NCBI GenBank assembly: GCA_035550735.1
Contig: DASZOM010000047.1
Location: forward strand, 62,001-126,000
Reading direction: 5' to 3'
Source: JANQRA01 sp035550735
Lineage (GTDB): Bacteria; Actinomycetota; Acidimicrobiia; Spongiisociales; ZC4RG35
DNA: 64,000 bases
Made by a program: the position numbers and the translations under genes. The notes beneath the pieces were generated by a model. The model ran no database searches and was not told where the DNA came from. It saw only the letters and a program-made list of their open reading frames with translations. Below are positions 15,895-27,050 of this stretch, in pieces; the first letter of the stretch is position 1, and each line of letters starts with the position of its first letter.

Positions 15895-16866
15895 TCACCA
15901 CCGGCTGCGCAGGGGAGCCACCCACTCGTCGACAAGCGACCTGACCTCGTCGGAGAGCGGCCCGGCCTCGGCGGCTCGAAGGCACTCGTGGAGCTCGGCG
16001 CGGTTCTTCACACCGAGCACGACGGTGTCGACCCCCTCCATGGAGAGCGCGTACCGATGGGCGAGAGCGGCAGGGGACTCCCCCAGCTCGGCGGCGAGCT
16101 CTCGAAATGGCGCAGCCCTCTCGTAGTCCCTGGCCACGGGATGATCGACCCCCAGGTCGCGGTCTACCCGGTCGGTGAGTGCGCCCGCCTGCACCGCCCG
16201 GATGCCCATGACGCCGATGCCGAGCTCATGCGCCCGGGCAATCAGGTCCCGCGGCGGGGCTGATCCGCCGTCCCACTCCATGTCACCGGGGGCATCGATG
16301 ACATTGGCGACCATCTGGGCGACCGCAGGCGCCGGGTCCGTGGTCATGACCCGCTCCAGGACGTCACCGTGTTGCACCGCAGTGATGCCCCAGGCGCCGA
16401 CCCGACCCTCGTCGACCAGCGTCTGGAATGCGGGTCGGGCGGCCTCTTCGAAGACCTGGAGGGTGGTGGTCCATGAACCGCGATCGGGATCCGGTGACGG
16501 GAGGATCTGGCTGTGCAGAATGAACAGGTCGACGTATTCGACCTGCAGTCTCCCCAGGCTCTCCTCGAGCCCCCGCTTCGCCCCGGGCCCCACTTCCGAC
16601 GGATCGGCCTGGCCGACGTGGTGCTTGGTGCACAGTCTCAACCCGTCGGGAAGTGCACCCGCGAACGCGGCCCCCACGATCTCCTCGGCCTCGCCGTCGC
16701 CATATCCGGGGGCCACGTCGATGAGCGTCAACCCGGCCTCGACGGCATCCCGCACCGTCGCCACCGCCTCTTCCCTGCTGGTCGAGCCCCACACGCCACC
16801 CAGCCCTCCTCCACCCAGGGTCAGCGCGCTCACCGGCCAGAGACTGCCGAGCATCCTCTCCTCCAT
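15895..16866 (-). CDS. Aldo/keto reductase
   Basis: 323 residues of the NADPH-dependent TIM-barrel oxidoreductase superfamily. The N terminus has SALTLGGGGLGGVWGSTSRE and the active-site aspartate-tyrosine region LIDVAPGYGDGEAEEIVGAA (Asp and Tyr of the tetrad). KHHVGQADP supplies the lysine region, and VDLFILHSQ the histidine position. The cofactor-binding end is SMEGVDTVVLGVKNRAELHE. It most resembles the L-galactose dehydrogenase or oxidoreductase YcsN-type branch, substrate unknown. The start codon overlaps the stop of the copper ATPase gene (TGATG), so it may belong to that transcript and detoxify carbonyls made under copper stress, an inference. Confidence 0.88.
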   Translation of the reverse strand: MEERMLGSLWPVSALTLGGGGLGGVWGSTSREEAVATVRDAVEAGLTLIDVAPGYGDGEAEEIVGAAFAGALPDGLRLCTKHHVGQADPSEVGPGAKRGLEESLGRLQVEYVDLFILHSQILPSPDPDRGSWTTTLQVFEEAARPAFQTLVDEGRVGAWGITAVQHGDVLERVMTTDPAPAVAQMVANVIDAPGDMEWDGGSAPPRDLIARAHELGIGVMGIRAVQAGALTDRVDRDLGVDHPVARDYERAAPFRELAAELGESPAALAHRYALSMEGVDTVVLGVKNRAELHECLRAAEAGPLSDEVRSLVDEWVAPLRSRW

Positions 16867-18995
16867 CAGTGGCCTCCGGGGTGGCCGTCAGCCGTCTCGG
16901 GCCGGAGCACCAGACGACGCAGGAATTGGGCGTTGACGGCGACGATGACGGTCGAAGCGCTCATCAGGACGGCGGCGGCAGCCGGGGCGAGCACGATTCC
17001 GGCCCAGGCGAGGGCCCCGGCTGCGAGCGGGATGGCAATCACGTTGTATCCGGCCGCCCACACCAGGTTCTGCACCATCTTGCGATAGCCGACCTCCGAC
17101 AGTCGGCGGATCGCCACCACTCCACGGGGGTCGTCGCCGGCGAGGACGATCCCGGCCGATTCGATTGCCACGTCGGTGCCGGCACCGATGGCGATCCCGA
17201 CATCCGCTCGGGCGAGAGCGGGGGCGTCGTTGACCCCGTCACCGACCATGGCGACGCTTCGCCCGGCAGCCTGAAGCTTCTCGACCTCGGAATGCTTGTC
17301 CTCGGGGAGCACCTCCGCCATTACGTGGTCGATGCTCAGATCCCCGGCAACGGCGGCGGCGACCTGGCGGGCATCGCCCGTGATCATCGCCACCTCGACA
17401 CCGAGACGATGCAGCTCGGCCACCGCCTGACGCGATTCCGGGCGGACCTGGTCTTCCAGTGACAGTGCGCCCGACACCTTCCCGTCCTCGATGACATGGA
17501 GCACCGCCGCGCCACGGGTCTTCCAGCGCTCCACCATCTCGCTTATCGAGACCGGGACCTCCAGTCCTCGTTCGGCGAGCAGAGCGGGACCGCCGACCGC
17601 GACCTTCGACCCATCGACCTCCGCCTCGACTCCACGCCCGCTCATCGACCTGAAGCCGGTCGCTCGGGGCAGTGCCCCGCGGGCACGCCCGGCGTCGACG
17701 ATGGCCCGCGCCAACGGGTGCTCGGACTCCGATTCCACGGCGGCGGCGGTCACTACCAGACGCTGGTCGTCGCCGTCGACGGAGGCGACCCCGCTCAGCC
17801 GATGGTTGCCCAGGGTGAGCGTCCCGGTCTTGTCGAACAAGACCATGTCGACGAGACGCATGCGCTCCAGGGCGAGGCGGTCTTTCACCAGGATGCCGTG
17901 GCGGGCCGCCATGGAGGTGGAGATCGAAATGACCAGTGGGATCGCCAGCCCGAGGGCGTGGGGGCAGGCGATGACGAGCACCCCTACCGTCCGGGCCACC
18001 GCCTGGTCGGGCCGGTCGATCGTCAGCCACACGATCACCGTGACGACTGCCGACCCGAGGGCGACGTAGAACAGCAACGCGGCGGCACGATCTGCCAGCA
18101 CCTGGGCACGGGAGCGCGACTGTTGAGCCTGGTCGACCAGCCTCTGGATGCCGGCCAGCGCGGTGTCCTCCCCGACCGCGGTGACCTCGACCCGGATGGC
18201 GGTGTCGGTGGCGACCGTCCCGGCAACCACGTCGTCGCCCGGACCTCTGGCCACCGGCTTCGACTCGCCGGTGACCATCGACTCGTCGATCTCGGCGGCG
18301 CCGGTCAGAATCCTCCCGTCGGCGGGCACCCGCCCCCCGGGACGGACCAGGACCACGTCGCCGGGCCGGAGCTCGGCTACGGAGACGGTCGTGGTGCCAT
18401 CGTCATCCACACGCTCGGCTTCGTCGGGGAGGAGCTCGGCGAGGGCGGAAAGCGCCCCGCGGGCCTGGCCAATCGCCCGCATCTCCATCCAGTGGCCGAG
18501 CAGCATGATCGTGATCAAGGCGGCGAGCTCCCACCAGAACTCCACGTCGAACCAGCCGAGGGTGGTGGCGGCTGAGGCGACGAAGGCGACCGTGATCGCC
18601 ATGCCGATCAATAGCATCATCCCGGGGCGACGTCCCCTCGCCTCCCCCACGGCACCCGTCAGGAATGGGGTGCCGCCGTACACGAACACCGCGGTTCCAA
18701 GGAGTGGCGCCACCCAACCGGATCCGGGGAACTCGGGAGCCCTGTACCCGAACCACTCCTGAACCATCTCCGAGAAGAAGATCACAGGGAGGGTGAGAGC
18801 GAGAGACACCCAGAATCGATCCCTGAACATGGCGACGTCGTGCCCGGCGTGCTCGTCGTGTCCCCCGCCGTGGTGTTGGTGGCCTGCTTCGGGGGCGGGA
18901 TGGTGGGTGTGCTCTGCGACGTCGGAGTGCCCGGGGGCGGCGTGATCTCCGTGCATGCCGTCATGCCCGCCGTGGTCGTGGTGATCGTGGCTCAC
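16866..18995 (-). CDS. copB: Copper-exporting P1B-3 ATPase (CopB type)
   Basis: 709 residues. The first 53 residues are extremely rich in histidine (HDHHDHGGHDGMHGDH and HTHHPAPEAGHQHH), replacing the CxxC metal domain of CopA. The ion-channel motif is CPHALGLAIPLV, the CPH signature of CopB, which prefers Cu(II) or Ag(I) over CPC-type CopA. The phosphorylation site is DKTGTLTLG, the actuator loop MVTGESKPV, the nucleotide domain has SEHPLARAIVDAGR, and the hinge is MVGDGVNDAPALARADVGIA. It exports copper across the inner membrane. The GTG start follows TACCGT by 10 nt. No CsoR or CueR regulator lies nearby. Confidence 0.93.
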   Translation of the reverse strand: MSHDHHDHGGHDGMHGDHAAPGHSDVAEHTHHPAPEAGHQHHGGGHDEHAGHDVAMFRDRFWVSLALTLPVIFFSEMVQEWFGYRAPEFPGSGWVAPLLGTAVFVYGGTPFLTGAVGEARGRRPGMMLLIGMAITVAFVASAATTLGWFDVEFWWELAALITIMLLGHWMEMRAIGQARGALSALAELLPDEAERVDDDGTTTVSVAELRPGDVVLVRPGGRVPADGRILTGAAEIDESMVTGESKPVARGPGDDVVAGTVATDTAIRVEVTAVGEDTALAGIQRLVDQAQQSRSRAQVLADRAAALLFYVALGSAVVTVIVWLTIDRPDQAVARTVGVLVIACPHALGLAIPLVISISTSMAARHGILVKDRLALERMRLVDMVLFDKTGTLTLGNHRLSGVASVDGDDQRLVVTAAAVESESEHPLARAIVDAGRARGALPRATGFRSMSGRGVEAEVDGSKVAVGGPALLAERGLEVPVSISEMVERWKTRGAAVLHVIEDGKVSGALSLEDQVRPESRQAVAELHRLGVEVAMITGDARQVAAAVAGDLSIDHVMAEVLPEDKHSEVEKLQAAGRSVAMVGDGVNDAPALARADVGIAIGAGTDVAIESAGIVLAGDDPRGVVAIRRLSEVGYRKMVQNLVWAAGYNVIAIPLAAGALAWAGIVLAPAAAAVLMSASTVIVAVNAQFLRRLVLRPETADGHPGGH

Positions 18996-19029
18996 GAGCC
19001 TGCTGACGGTACCCGCCTCGCCCCGAGGC

Positions 19030-19188
19030 CTAACCGGGGTGGTGCTCTCCGTGCCCGACGGGCAAGTCGAGGACGTCGTCCTGATCGCTCAGGTCGGCCC
19101 CGCAATGCGGACAGGTCCCCCATGGTTCCTCGAGGAATCTCCCGCATTCGATGCAGGTCGCGGCGAGGAAGCAGGCCGGGTCGCCCAT
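19030..19188 (-). CDS. 52-residue zinc-ribbon microprotein
   Basis: ATG 19188 to TAG 19030 reads MGDPACFLAATCIECGRFLE, then EPWGTCPHCGADLSDQDDVL, and ends PVGHGEHHPG. Two CxxC pairs, CIEC and CPHC, spaced 11 residues apart form a classic zinc ribbon; a further Cys6 and a His-rich tail may add metal binding. It starts 17 bases after the ClC gene ends and precedes copB, all on the same strand, so it could bridge those two units. It has no clear ribosome site. The protein is too short for most gene finders, and the call rests on the zinc-ribbon pattern. Confidence 0.62.
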   Translation of the reverse strand: MGDPACFLAATCIECGRFLEEPWGTCPHCGADLSDQDDVLDLPVGHGEHHPG

Positions 19189-19204
19189 GTGGGGATGGTA
19201 GCGG

Positions 19205-20956
19205 TCAACCGCGCGACCCTTCGGGCCGGTCCCATCGCCGGCTCAGCCATCCCTCCTGGGGTTGGTCCGAGGGCAGCACCGGGCCGCTCACCTTCAGTAT
19301 GTCGGTGCGGGTGCACATCCCGACCATTCGCCCCGAGGTGTCGATGACCGGGAGGTGACTCACCCCTTCGGCGATCATGAGCCGGGTTGCCTCGGCAACG
19401 GTCGACGCGACACCGATGGTGACCACGTCGGTTCGGGCGAGGGCCCCGATGTTCTCCGCTTCCGAAGCGTCCGGGCCGAGCAGGTCCGACCGCGACACCA
19501 TGCCCATCAGACCGCCCTGCCCATCGACGATCGGAAAGGCGTTGTGCCCGCTGGCATCCATGACCGCCACCGCCTCCGCGAGGGTTGCCGAGGCGTCGAT
19601 GCTGGTCACGCCGGGGTTCATGACCTGCCCCACCCTGGTGGAGGTCAGCACGTCGACCTGGAGGTCTGTCGACACCTGATAACCCCGGCGGTGCAGCTTC
19701 TCGGTCATGAGGGTGTTGGGAAGGAGCCAGGCCCCCACGAGATCGGCCAGGACGCTGGCCAGGATGAGAGGAAGGATCGCGTCGAAGTCCCGGGTCAACT
19801 CGAAGACGAACACGATCGACGTGAGGGTGGCGCGGGTCGCCGCTCCGAAGGTGGCGGCCATCGCCACCAGAGCGAATGCCCCTGCACTCAGCTCGGCATT
19901 TGGCGCGAACCGCAGTGTGATCTCTCCGACCAGGGCACCGAATGCGCCCGAGATCAGGAGCACAGGCGCGAGCGTGCCCCCAGAGGTCCCCGATCCCAAG
20001 GCCAGCCACCAGGCGACCAGCTTGGCCCCGGCGAGGACGGCGAGCGCACCGGCCGCCATCCCCCCGGCGAGGACCGCGTCGATCTGGCTGTATCCGACAC
20101 CGAGCACCTCCGGCACGAGGAGACCGACCAGCCCGAACCCGATCGCCCCGATCACCGGATGCCAGAACTCGTTGACCGGGAGCCGGCGGAACCCCTCCTC
20201 GACGAGGAACAAGCCCTTGGTGATGACGACGGCGAGAAGCCCGCAGAGCAGTCCCAGGGGGACGAAGAGCGGAAGGTCACCCAGTCCGGCGAAGCCGTGA
20301 TCGGGGACGGTGAACAACGGGCCGTCACCGAACAGCGTGCTGTGTATCCCCCCGGCCACGGCGGAGGCCACCGCGGTGGGGATGAAGGCCCTCGTGGAGA
20401 ACTCGAACAGCAACAGCTCGGTGGCGAGGACGACGGAGGCGACGGGGGCGCCGAAGGTGGCCGCCATCCCGCCGGCCGCGCCGCACGCCAGCAAGATCTT
20501 GCGCTCCGAGGGGGAGACCCGGAGGAATTGGCCGAGCAGGGAGCCGAGCGAGCCCCCGGTCACGATGATTGGGCCCTCGGCTCCGAACGGCCCGCCCGTC
20601 CCGATGGCGATTGCTGCGGAGAGGGGCTTGGCTATGGCGGCGCGTGGGGCAACCCGGCTCTGACGGTGGAGGATCGTCTCCATCGCCTCGGGGATGCCGT
20701 GGCCCTTGATGATCGGGCTCCATCGAGCGAGCAATGCCACCAGCAGTGCTCCCGCCACCGCCACGATCACGATCCGAGGCGACGGCTCCAGCTCGCTCAT
20801 CGACGGCAGGTCGAAGCCCACCCGTCCGAAGAGCGTGAGGTTGGTGAGCACCGCGATCATGGTGACCAGCAGCCATGCCGCGGCACCCGCGGCCGCTCCC
20901 ACCGCGACCGCGAGCACGCTCAGATATGTGATTCGCCGGGGACTGGTCCGGAGCAC
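19205..20956 (-). CDS. ClC-family chloride channel/antiporter with C-terminal CBS pair
   Basis: 583 residues. The membrane domain shows GHGIPEAME at 85-93 (where E. coli ClC has GSGIP, so the ion-coordinating serine is replaced by histidine), GPFGAEGPIIVTGG with the gating Glu127, and GSGTSGGTLAPVLLISGAFG. The retained gating glutamate favours H+/Cl- exchange. About ten further helices follow the ClC pattern. From residue 435 on, two CBS domains appear (VGQVMNPGVTSIDASATLAE and IGVASTVAEATRLMIAEGVS), which usually sense adenine nucleotides. GTG start; only 26 bp separate it from the divergent marR gene. Confidence 0.92.
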   Translation of the reverse strand: MLRTSPRRITYLSVLAVAVGAAAGAAAWLLVTMIAVLTNLTLFGRVGFDLPSMSELEPSPRIVIVAVAGALLVALLARWSPIIKGHGIPEAMETILHRQSRVAPRAAIAKPLSAAIAIGTGGPFGAEGPIIVTGGSLGSLLGQFLRVSPSERKILLACGAAGGMAATFGAPVASVVLATELLLFEFSTRAFIPTAVASAVAGGIHSTLFGDGPLFTVPDHGFAGLGDLPLFVPLGLLCGLLAVVITKGLFLVEEGFRRLPVNEFWHPVIGAIGFGLVGLLVPEVLGVGYSQIDAVLAGGMAAGALAVLAGAKLVAWWLALGSGTSGGTLAPVLLISGAFGALVGEITLRFAPNAELSAGAFALVAMAATFGAATRATLTSIVFVFELTRDFDAILPLILASVLADLVGAWLLPNTLMTEKLHRRGYQVSTDLQVDVLTSTRVGQVMNPGVTSIDASATLAEAVAVMDASGHNAFPIVDGQGGLMGMVSRSDLLGPDASEAENIGALARTDVVTIGVASTVAEATRLMIAEGVSHLPVIDTSGRMVGMCTRTDILKVSGPVLPSDQPQEGWLSRRWDRPEGSRG

Positions 20957-20968
20957 GAGCGGAGAGTG

Positions 20969-20983
20969 TATCGTGACACGATA
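20969..20983. promoter_or_regulatory. Palindromic divergent promoter/operator between clc and marR
   Basis: TATCGTG-A-CACGATA is a perfect 7-bp dyad. Each strand therefore reads the -10 hexamer TATCGT: on the plus strand it ends 8 nt before the marR ATG, on the minus strand transcription would start about 15 nt before the clc GTG. One symmetric element can serve both genes and is also a natural MarR dimer site. Confidence 0.7.
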
Positions 20984-21393
20984 TGTCTCCCCAATCGGTC
21001 ACGGTCGACGACTACCGGCGGCTCCTCGAGCTCCGCACCGGTTTACGACGATTTCTGACCTGGAGTGCGGATCGGGCCCGGGCGGCCGGGCTGACCCCGG
21101 GCCAGCATCAGCTGCTGCTTGCCGTGCGCGGTGACCCTGACCCCCTGGGGCCGACCATCGCCACGGTGGCCGAGTACCTGCAGACCCGTCACCACAGCAC
21201 GGTCGAGTTGATCGACAGGGCCGAGCGAGATGGCCTGGTGCGGCGTCGGCCCGATCCTCACGATGCCCGTATCGTCCGGATCCGGACCACTCGCAAGGGA
21301 GACGCTCGACTCAACGCCCTTTCGGAGCAGCACCTCGAGGAGCTGGAACGTCTGGCCCCGAGGATGGCCAGCTTGTGGGTCGGCCTCGACTGA
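20983..21393 (+). CDS. MarR-family transcriptional regulator
   Basis: 136 residues, one winged helix-turn-helix domain. The order is dimerisation helix (DDYRRLLELRTGLRRFLTWS), LTPGQHQLLLAVRG, recognition helix region TVAEYLQTRHHSTVELIDRA, and the wing GLVRRRPDPHDARIVRIRTT with the MarR signature D-x-R. A C-terminal helix completes the dimer. Transcription is probably leaderless. MarR proteins repress adjacent divergent genes and release DNA on binding small ligands, so clc is its likely target through the 15-bp palindrome at its own start codon. Confidence 0.9.
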   Translation: MSPQSVTVDDYRRLLELRTGLRRFLTWSADRARAAGLTPGQHQLLLAVRGDPDPLGPTIATVAEYLQTRHHSTVELIDRAERDGLVRRRPDPHDARIVRIRTTRKGDARLNALSEQHLEELERLAPRMASLWVGLD

Positions 21394-21397
21394 CGAG

Positions 21398-21886
21398 CTA
21401 CTGCTCCTGCAGCAGCGAGTCCATCTGCCCCATGGACTCCCGTATGCCCTCGGGACCGCCCATGTCCATGATCTGTTCCATCTGCTCCCGGCTCTGATAC
21501 CCGGACACCATCTCCACCCGGGTGCCGCCGTTGTTCTCGGTCAGCTCGGTGTGCAGGGTCATGATCGGCATGTCGGCGACGGGATCACCCCGTTCGTCGG
21601 CAAAGCCGTCGATGACGTCGAGTGACTCCGGCGGATTCACCGCGTTGACCCGCCACCAGCCGCGCAGCTTCTCGCCCTCGGGGCTCGTCATGTAGTAGGC
21701 CATCTCCCCGCCGGGGCTCAACTCATGGCTCTCGAACTTGGCGGGGTACCCGGGAGGGCCCCACCAGCGCTCCAACTTGCGTGGGTCGGCCCACAACTGC
21801 CAGACCTTCTCGATGGGAGCCTCGAAATCGGCGACCACGGTCGTGGTCAGGTTGTCGACGTCATTGTCGATTCGGGTGACGCTCAT
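21398..21886 (-). CDS. SRPBCC/AHSA1-type START-fold protein
   Basis: 162 residues starting MSVTRIDNDVDNLTTTVVAD. The AHSA1 pattern is plain: ADFEAPIEKVWQLWADPRKL followed by ERWWGPPGYPAKFESHELSP, then GGEMAYYMTSPEGEKLRGWW, and a C-terminal helix beginning REQMEQIMDMGGPEGI. Such proteins bind hydrophobic ligands or, in eukaryotes, activate Hsp90; bacterial ones are often paired with ArsR regulators, though none is adjacent here. The start is fixed by AAGGAGG 8 nt upstream of the ATG. The tail is rich in methionine and glutamine. It is tail-to-tail with marR, 4 bp apart. Confidence 0.88.
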   Translation of the reverse strand: MSVTRIDNDVDNLTTTVVADFEAPIEKVWQLWADPRKLERWWGPPGYPAKFESHELSPGGEMAYYMTSPEGEKLRGWWRVNAVNPPESLDVIDGFADERGDPVADMPIMTLHTELTENNGGTRVEMVSGYQSREQMEQIMDMGGPEGIRESMGQMDSLLQEQ

Positions 21887-22033
21887 CGTCTCCTCCTTGC
21901 GTCGGCGTCCCGTTCCGCGACCCGGTCCGCCCCTGACAGGGTCGCAGGCGCGCCCATACCCCGCCTCCGGCGAGCCAAACCATGTATTTGCGGAACTGTG
22001 TTTCCGGAATCGATCGGGCGGGCACAGCCCGGG

Positions 22034-22432
22034 ATGGCCGAGGACCGGACTCCCCGTCTCACCGCGACAAGGTGGTTCATGGTCGTGGCTGCACTGTCGC
22101 TGCTCATCGCCTCCCAGATCCACTTCGGCAACCTGGTGTCCGGCTACGAGGACCCAGGCGCGGCGGTTCCCGAGTCGGTGATCGGTGGCGTGATGCTTCT
22201 CGGGCTCCTCTTCTCGTGGGCACCGCCGCCATGGGGAAGGCGGGCCGCAATCGGTGCGCTCGCCTTCGGCCTCGCCGGCTCGACACTCGGCCTGGTCCTG
22301 GTCGCGATCGGGATCGGCCCGCGGACGGTCCCGGACGTGATTTATCACGTCCTCCTGGTGACGACCCTCGTCGTGGGTCTCATCCAGGCGGTGCGTCGCC
22401 CCCCCGGCGTGGGGTCGGCCTCGACCCGGTGA
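22034..22432 (+). CDS. Four-helix integral membrane protein of unknown function
   Basis: 132 residues from ATG 22034 (MAEDRTPRLTATRWFMVVAA). Four membrane helices are predicted: WFMVVAALSLLIASQIHFG, VIGGVMLLGLLFSWAP, AAIGALAFGLAGSTLGLVLV, and VIYHVLLVTTLVVGLIQAV. The short first loop has a possible functional histidine pair (QIHFGNLV and, later, VIYHVLL). Ribosome site is weak. The gene is divergent from the SRPBCC gene and its stop touches the end of the pyrophosphatase gene. No family recognised. Confidence 0.65.
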   Translation: MAEDRTPRLTATRWFMVVAALSLLIASQIHFGNLVSGYEDPGAAVPESVIGGVMLLGLLFSWAPPPWGRRAAIGALAFGLAGSTLGLVLVAIGIGPRTVPDVIYHVLLVTTLVVGLIQAVRRPPGVGSASTR

Positions 22433-24736
<2,304 letters not shown>

Positions 24737-24848
24737 GGAAGAGTCCTCCGTAGGTGTTGGCGGGCCGAGACTGTAGTGAGGGTGATTGACGGCCGACAAT
24801 CAGCGGGCCACGCTGCCGTTGGCCGATCTGCGCGGAAGGATCCCGAAA

Positions 24849-25484
24849 TTGCTGGATGGTCTTGTTGATTGGGTGACGGCCGTTGTCGAGACCCTGGGCT
24901 ACGGGGGTGTCTCCTTCCTCGTCGCCCTGGAGAATCTCTTCCCTCCGATACCTTCGGAGATCGTGCTCCCCCTGGCGGGCTTCGTGGCCGCCGGGGGCGA
25001 AGCCTCCCTCGTGGGAATGGTGATCGCAGCGACCATCGGGTCGATGGTCGGCGCCTACGCCCTGTACGGGATCGCCGCCGCCATCGGCCCGGCACGCCTT
25101 CGATTCCTGGTGGTGCGTTACGGGCGCTGGTTCGGTCTCGATGAGGTCGACCTCGACCGGACCGAGGGATGGTTCGACCGTCGAGCCCGATGGGCCGTTC
25201 TGATCTGCCGTTGCATACCGTTGATGCGCTCTCTGATCTCGATCCCGGCAGGCTTCCGACGCATGCCGGTCCTCGCCTTCAGCCTCTACACCCTGGTCGG
25301 CTCCCTGGTCTGGAACGTCGTGCTCATCGGTGCCGGGTATCTGCTCGGCGAGGGCTGGGAACGGGTGGAGCGACCACTCGAGGTGTTCAAGAACGTGGTG
25401 GTCACGGTGATCGTTGCCGCCCTCGCCTGGTTCGTCTGGCGTCGCATCCTCCGGCCCAGGATCGCACGACAGCGGAGCAGCTGA
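24849..25484 (+). CDS. DedA-family (SNARE-associated/VTT domain) membrane protein
   Basis: About 211 residues from TTG 24849, supported by GGAAGGA at 24834-24840; a TTG at 24786 is possible if the message is leaderless. DedA features are the re-entrant motif LVALENLFPPIPSEIVLPLA, then GSMVGAYALYGIAAAIG, and the essential basic motif in CRCIPLMRSLISIPAGFRRM, followed by LYTLVGSLVWNVVLIGAGYL. DedA proteins move lipids such as undecaprenyl phosphate or phosphatidylethanolamine between leaflets and affect proton-gradient homeostasis. The Glu in the E-x-PIP-E motif is retained. Divergent from hppA. Confidence 0.9.
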   Translation: MLDGLVDWVTAVVETLGYGGVSFLVALENLFPPIPSEIVLPLAGFVAAGGEASLVGMVIAATIGSMVGAYALYGIAAAIGPARLRFLVVRYGRWFGLDEVDLDRTEGWFDRRARWAVLICRCIPLMRSLISIPAGFRRMPVLAFSLYTLVGSLVWNVVLIGAGYLLGEGWERVERPLEVFKNVVVTVIVAALAWFVWRRILRPRIARQRSS

Positions 25485-25505
25485 AACGCGAAGGCCTGGG
25501 CGACA

Positions 25506-27050
25506 TCAGGCGGAGCCGATCAGGCGGCCCAGTCGCTCCTGATCACCGACCTCGAGCGCATGCTCGGCCTGGAGGCTCTCCCTGTCCCGATAGATCGAAG
25601 CCATCGCCCTGATGACTCCGTCTTTCTTATAGGCCACCATGACGTCCCGTCCCGCCGGGTCACCGTCGACGATCTCCTCGTCCCAGCCGGCGATGTGACC
25701 GGTCACGTTGATCGGGATGTCGTAGTGCTGACTCCAGAAGAACGGAGGATGGGTGAAGGGGATGTCGTGGCCGAGCATGTTGGCCGCCGCCGCCTGCCCC
25801 TGACGTTCGGCCAGCACCCAGTGCTCGACACGAACCAGCTCACCGCCCGGGCCCGGGTAGCGGGCCACGTCACCGGCTGCCCAGATGTTGGGATCGCTCG
25901 ACCTGAGCCGGTCGTCGACCACGACTCCGTCATCGACGGTGAGACCGGCGGCCTCGGCGAGGCTCGTGCGTGGCCGGACACCGATACCAATGACCACGAG
26001 CTCGGCGGGCACCTCGCTGCCATCGTCGAGGACGACCTGCTCGGGGCGGATCTCGGTCGTAGTGCGTCCCAGCCGAAACTCCACACCATGCTCCACGTGG
26101 AGATCCAGGATGAACCGACCCAGGGCCTCCCCGAGTGCGTCGACCAGGGGGATCTGGTCGGGGGCGATGACGGTCGCCCCGATCCCGCGGTGTCGCAATG
26201 AGGCGGCCACCTCCAACCCGATGAAGCCGGCCCCGACGACAGCCACCCTGGAGGTGCCTTCCAGGGCGGCGATTATCGCCCGGCTGTCCTCGAGGGATCT
26301 CAGGTAGTGGACATGAGGCTGGTCGGCGCCGGGCACGGGGAGAAGGCGCGGCTCCGCCCCTGTGGCGAGCAGGAGGGCGCCGTAATGGATCTGGCGGCCA
26401 CCTTCGAGCTCGACGATGCGGTTGGCAGCGCCGATGGCGGTGACCGTCTCGCCGACGATCAGCTCGATGCCCGCGTCGGCGTAGAACTGGGGCGAGCGCA
26501 ACGGCATCCAATCCTCGGGAGCCGTGCCCGCCAGATAGTCCTTGGAGAGGTTGGGCCGGTCGACGGGAGCCTCGACACCGACCATCGTGATCGGGCCTTC
26601 GTACCCGTGACGCCGCAACGCCTCGACTGCGGCGGCACCTGTCGCCCCCGAGCCGACGACCACCACGGACTCCGGCGGCGCCGGAGGAGTTCGTCTTGCG
26701 TCGGGCCGCTCCCTGGTTCCGGTGACGAAGACCCGGTCGCCCTCCAGCCTGGTCTCGTAGAGGGGTATCGGGTTGAGCGCCGGGCCGCCAACGGCCTCAC
26801 CGGTCTCGACGTCGAAGGCGGCATGATGCCAGGGACAGCGGATCTGGCCATCGGCACAGATGCCTTCACCGAGTGGGCCGCCGTAATGGGTGCAGCTTCC
26901 CCCCAGGGCGCGTGGCCCGGCGGTGGTCTGCACGACCACGACCGGCTTGCCCTCGAACTGGCCGGCGGCAGGACGCTCGGGCGACAGGTCCGCAAGGGGA
27001 ATCCCCTCGGTCGACAGGTCGGGACCGCCGGTGCTGCTATCTCCTGACAT
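25506..27050 (-). CDS. Rieske [2Fe-2S] ferredoxin-flavin oxidoreductase fusion (AIF-like)
   Basis: 514 residues. An N-terminal Rieske domain has C53-T-H55 and C72-PW-H75, the full set of cluster ligands. It is joined to an FAD/NAD(P)H reductase with VVVVGSGATGAAAVEALRRH near residue 125, ATGAEPRLLP, and RVAVVGAGFIGLEVAASL near 265; IWAAGDVARYPG binds the flavin. The C-terminal reductase domain contains FWSQHYDIPINVTGH. The order matches eukaryotic AIFM3 and bacterial rubredoxin/ferredoxin reductases. ATG 27050 lies inside the end of the upstream regulator gene (14-base overlap) with AAAGGAG before it, so expression is coupled. The regulator is likely to be an iron-sulfur sensor, which fits a redox enzyme. 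Confidence 0.9.
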   Translation of the reverse strand: MSGDSSTGGPDLSTEGIPLADLSPERPAAGQFEGKPVVVVQTTAGPRALGGSCTHYGGPLGEGICADGQIRCPWHHAAFDVETGEAVGGPALNPIPLYETRLEGDRVFVTGTRERPDARRTPPAPPESVVVVGSGATGAAAVEALRRHGYEGPITMVGVEAPVDRPNLSKDYLAGTAPEDWMPLRSPQFYADAGIELIVGETVTAIGAANRIVELEGGRQIHYGALLLATGAEPRLLPVPGADQPHVHYLRSLEDSRAIIAALEGTSRVAVVGAGFIGLEVAASLRHRGIGATVIAPDQIPLVDALGEALGRFILDLHVEHGVEFRLGRTTTEIRPEQVVLDDGSEVPAELVVIGIGVRPRTSLAEAAGLTVDDGVVVDDRLRSSDPNIWAAGDVARYPGPGGELVRVEHWVLAERQGQAAAANMLGHDIPFTHPPFFWSQHYDIPINVTGHIAGWDEEIVDGDPAGRDVMVAYKKDGVIRAMASIYRDRESLQAEHALEVGDQERLGRLIGSA

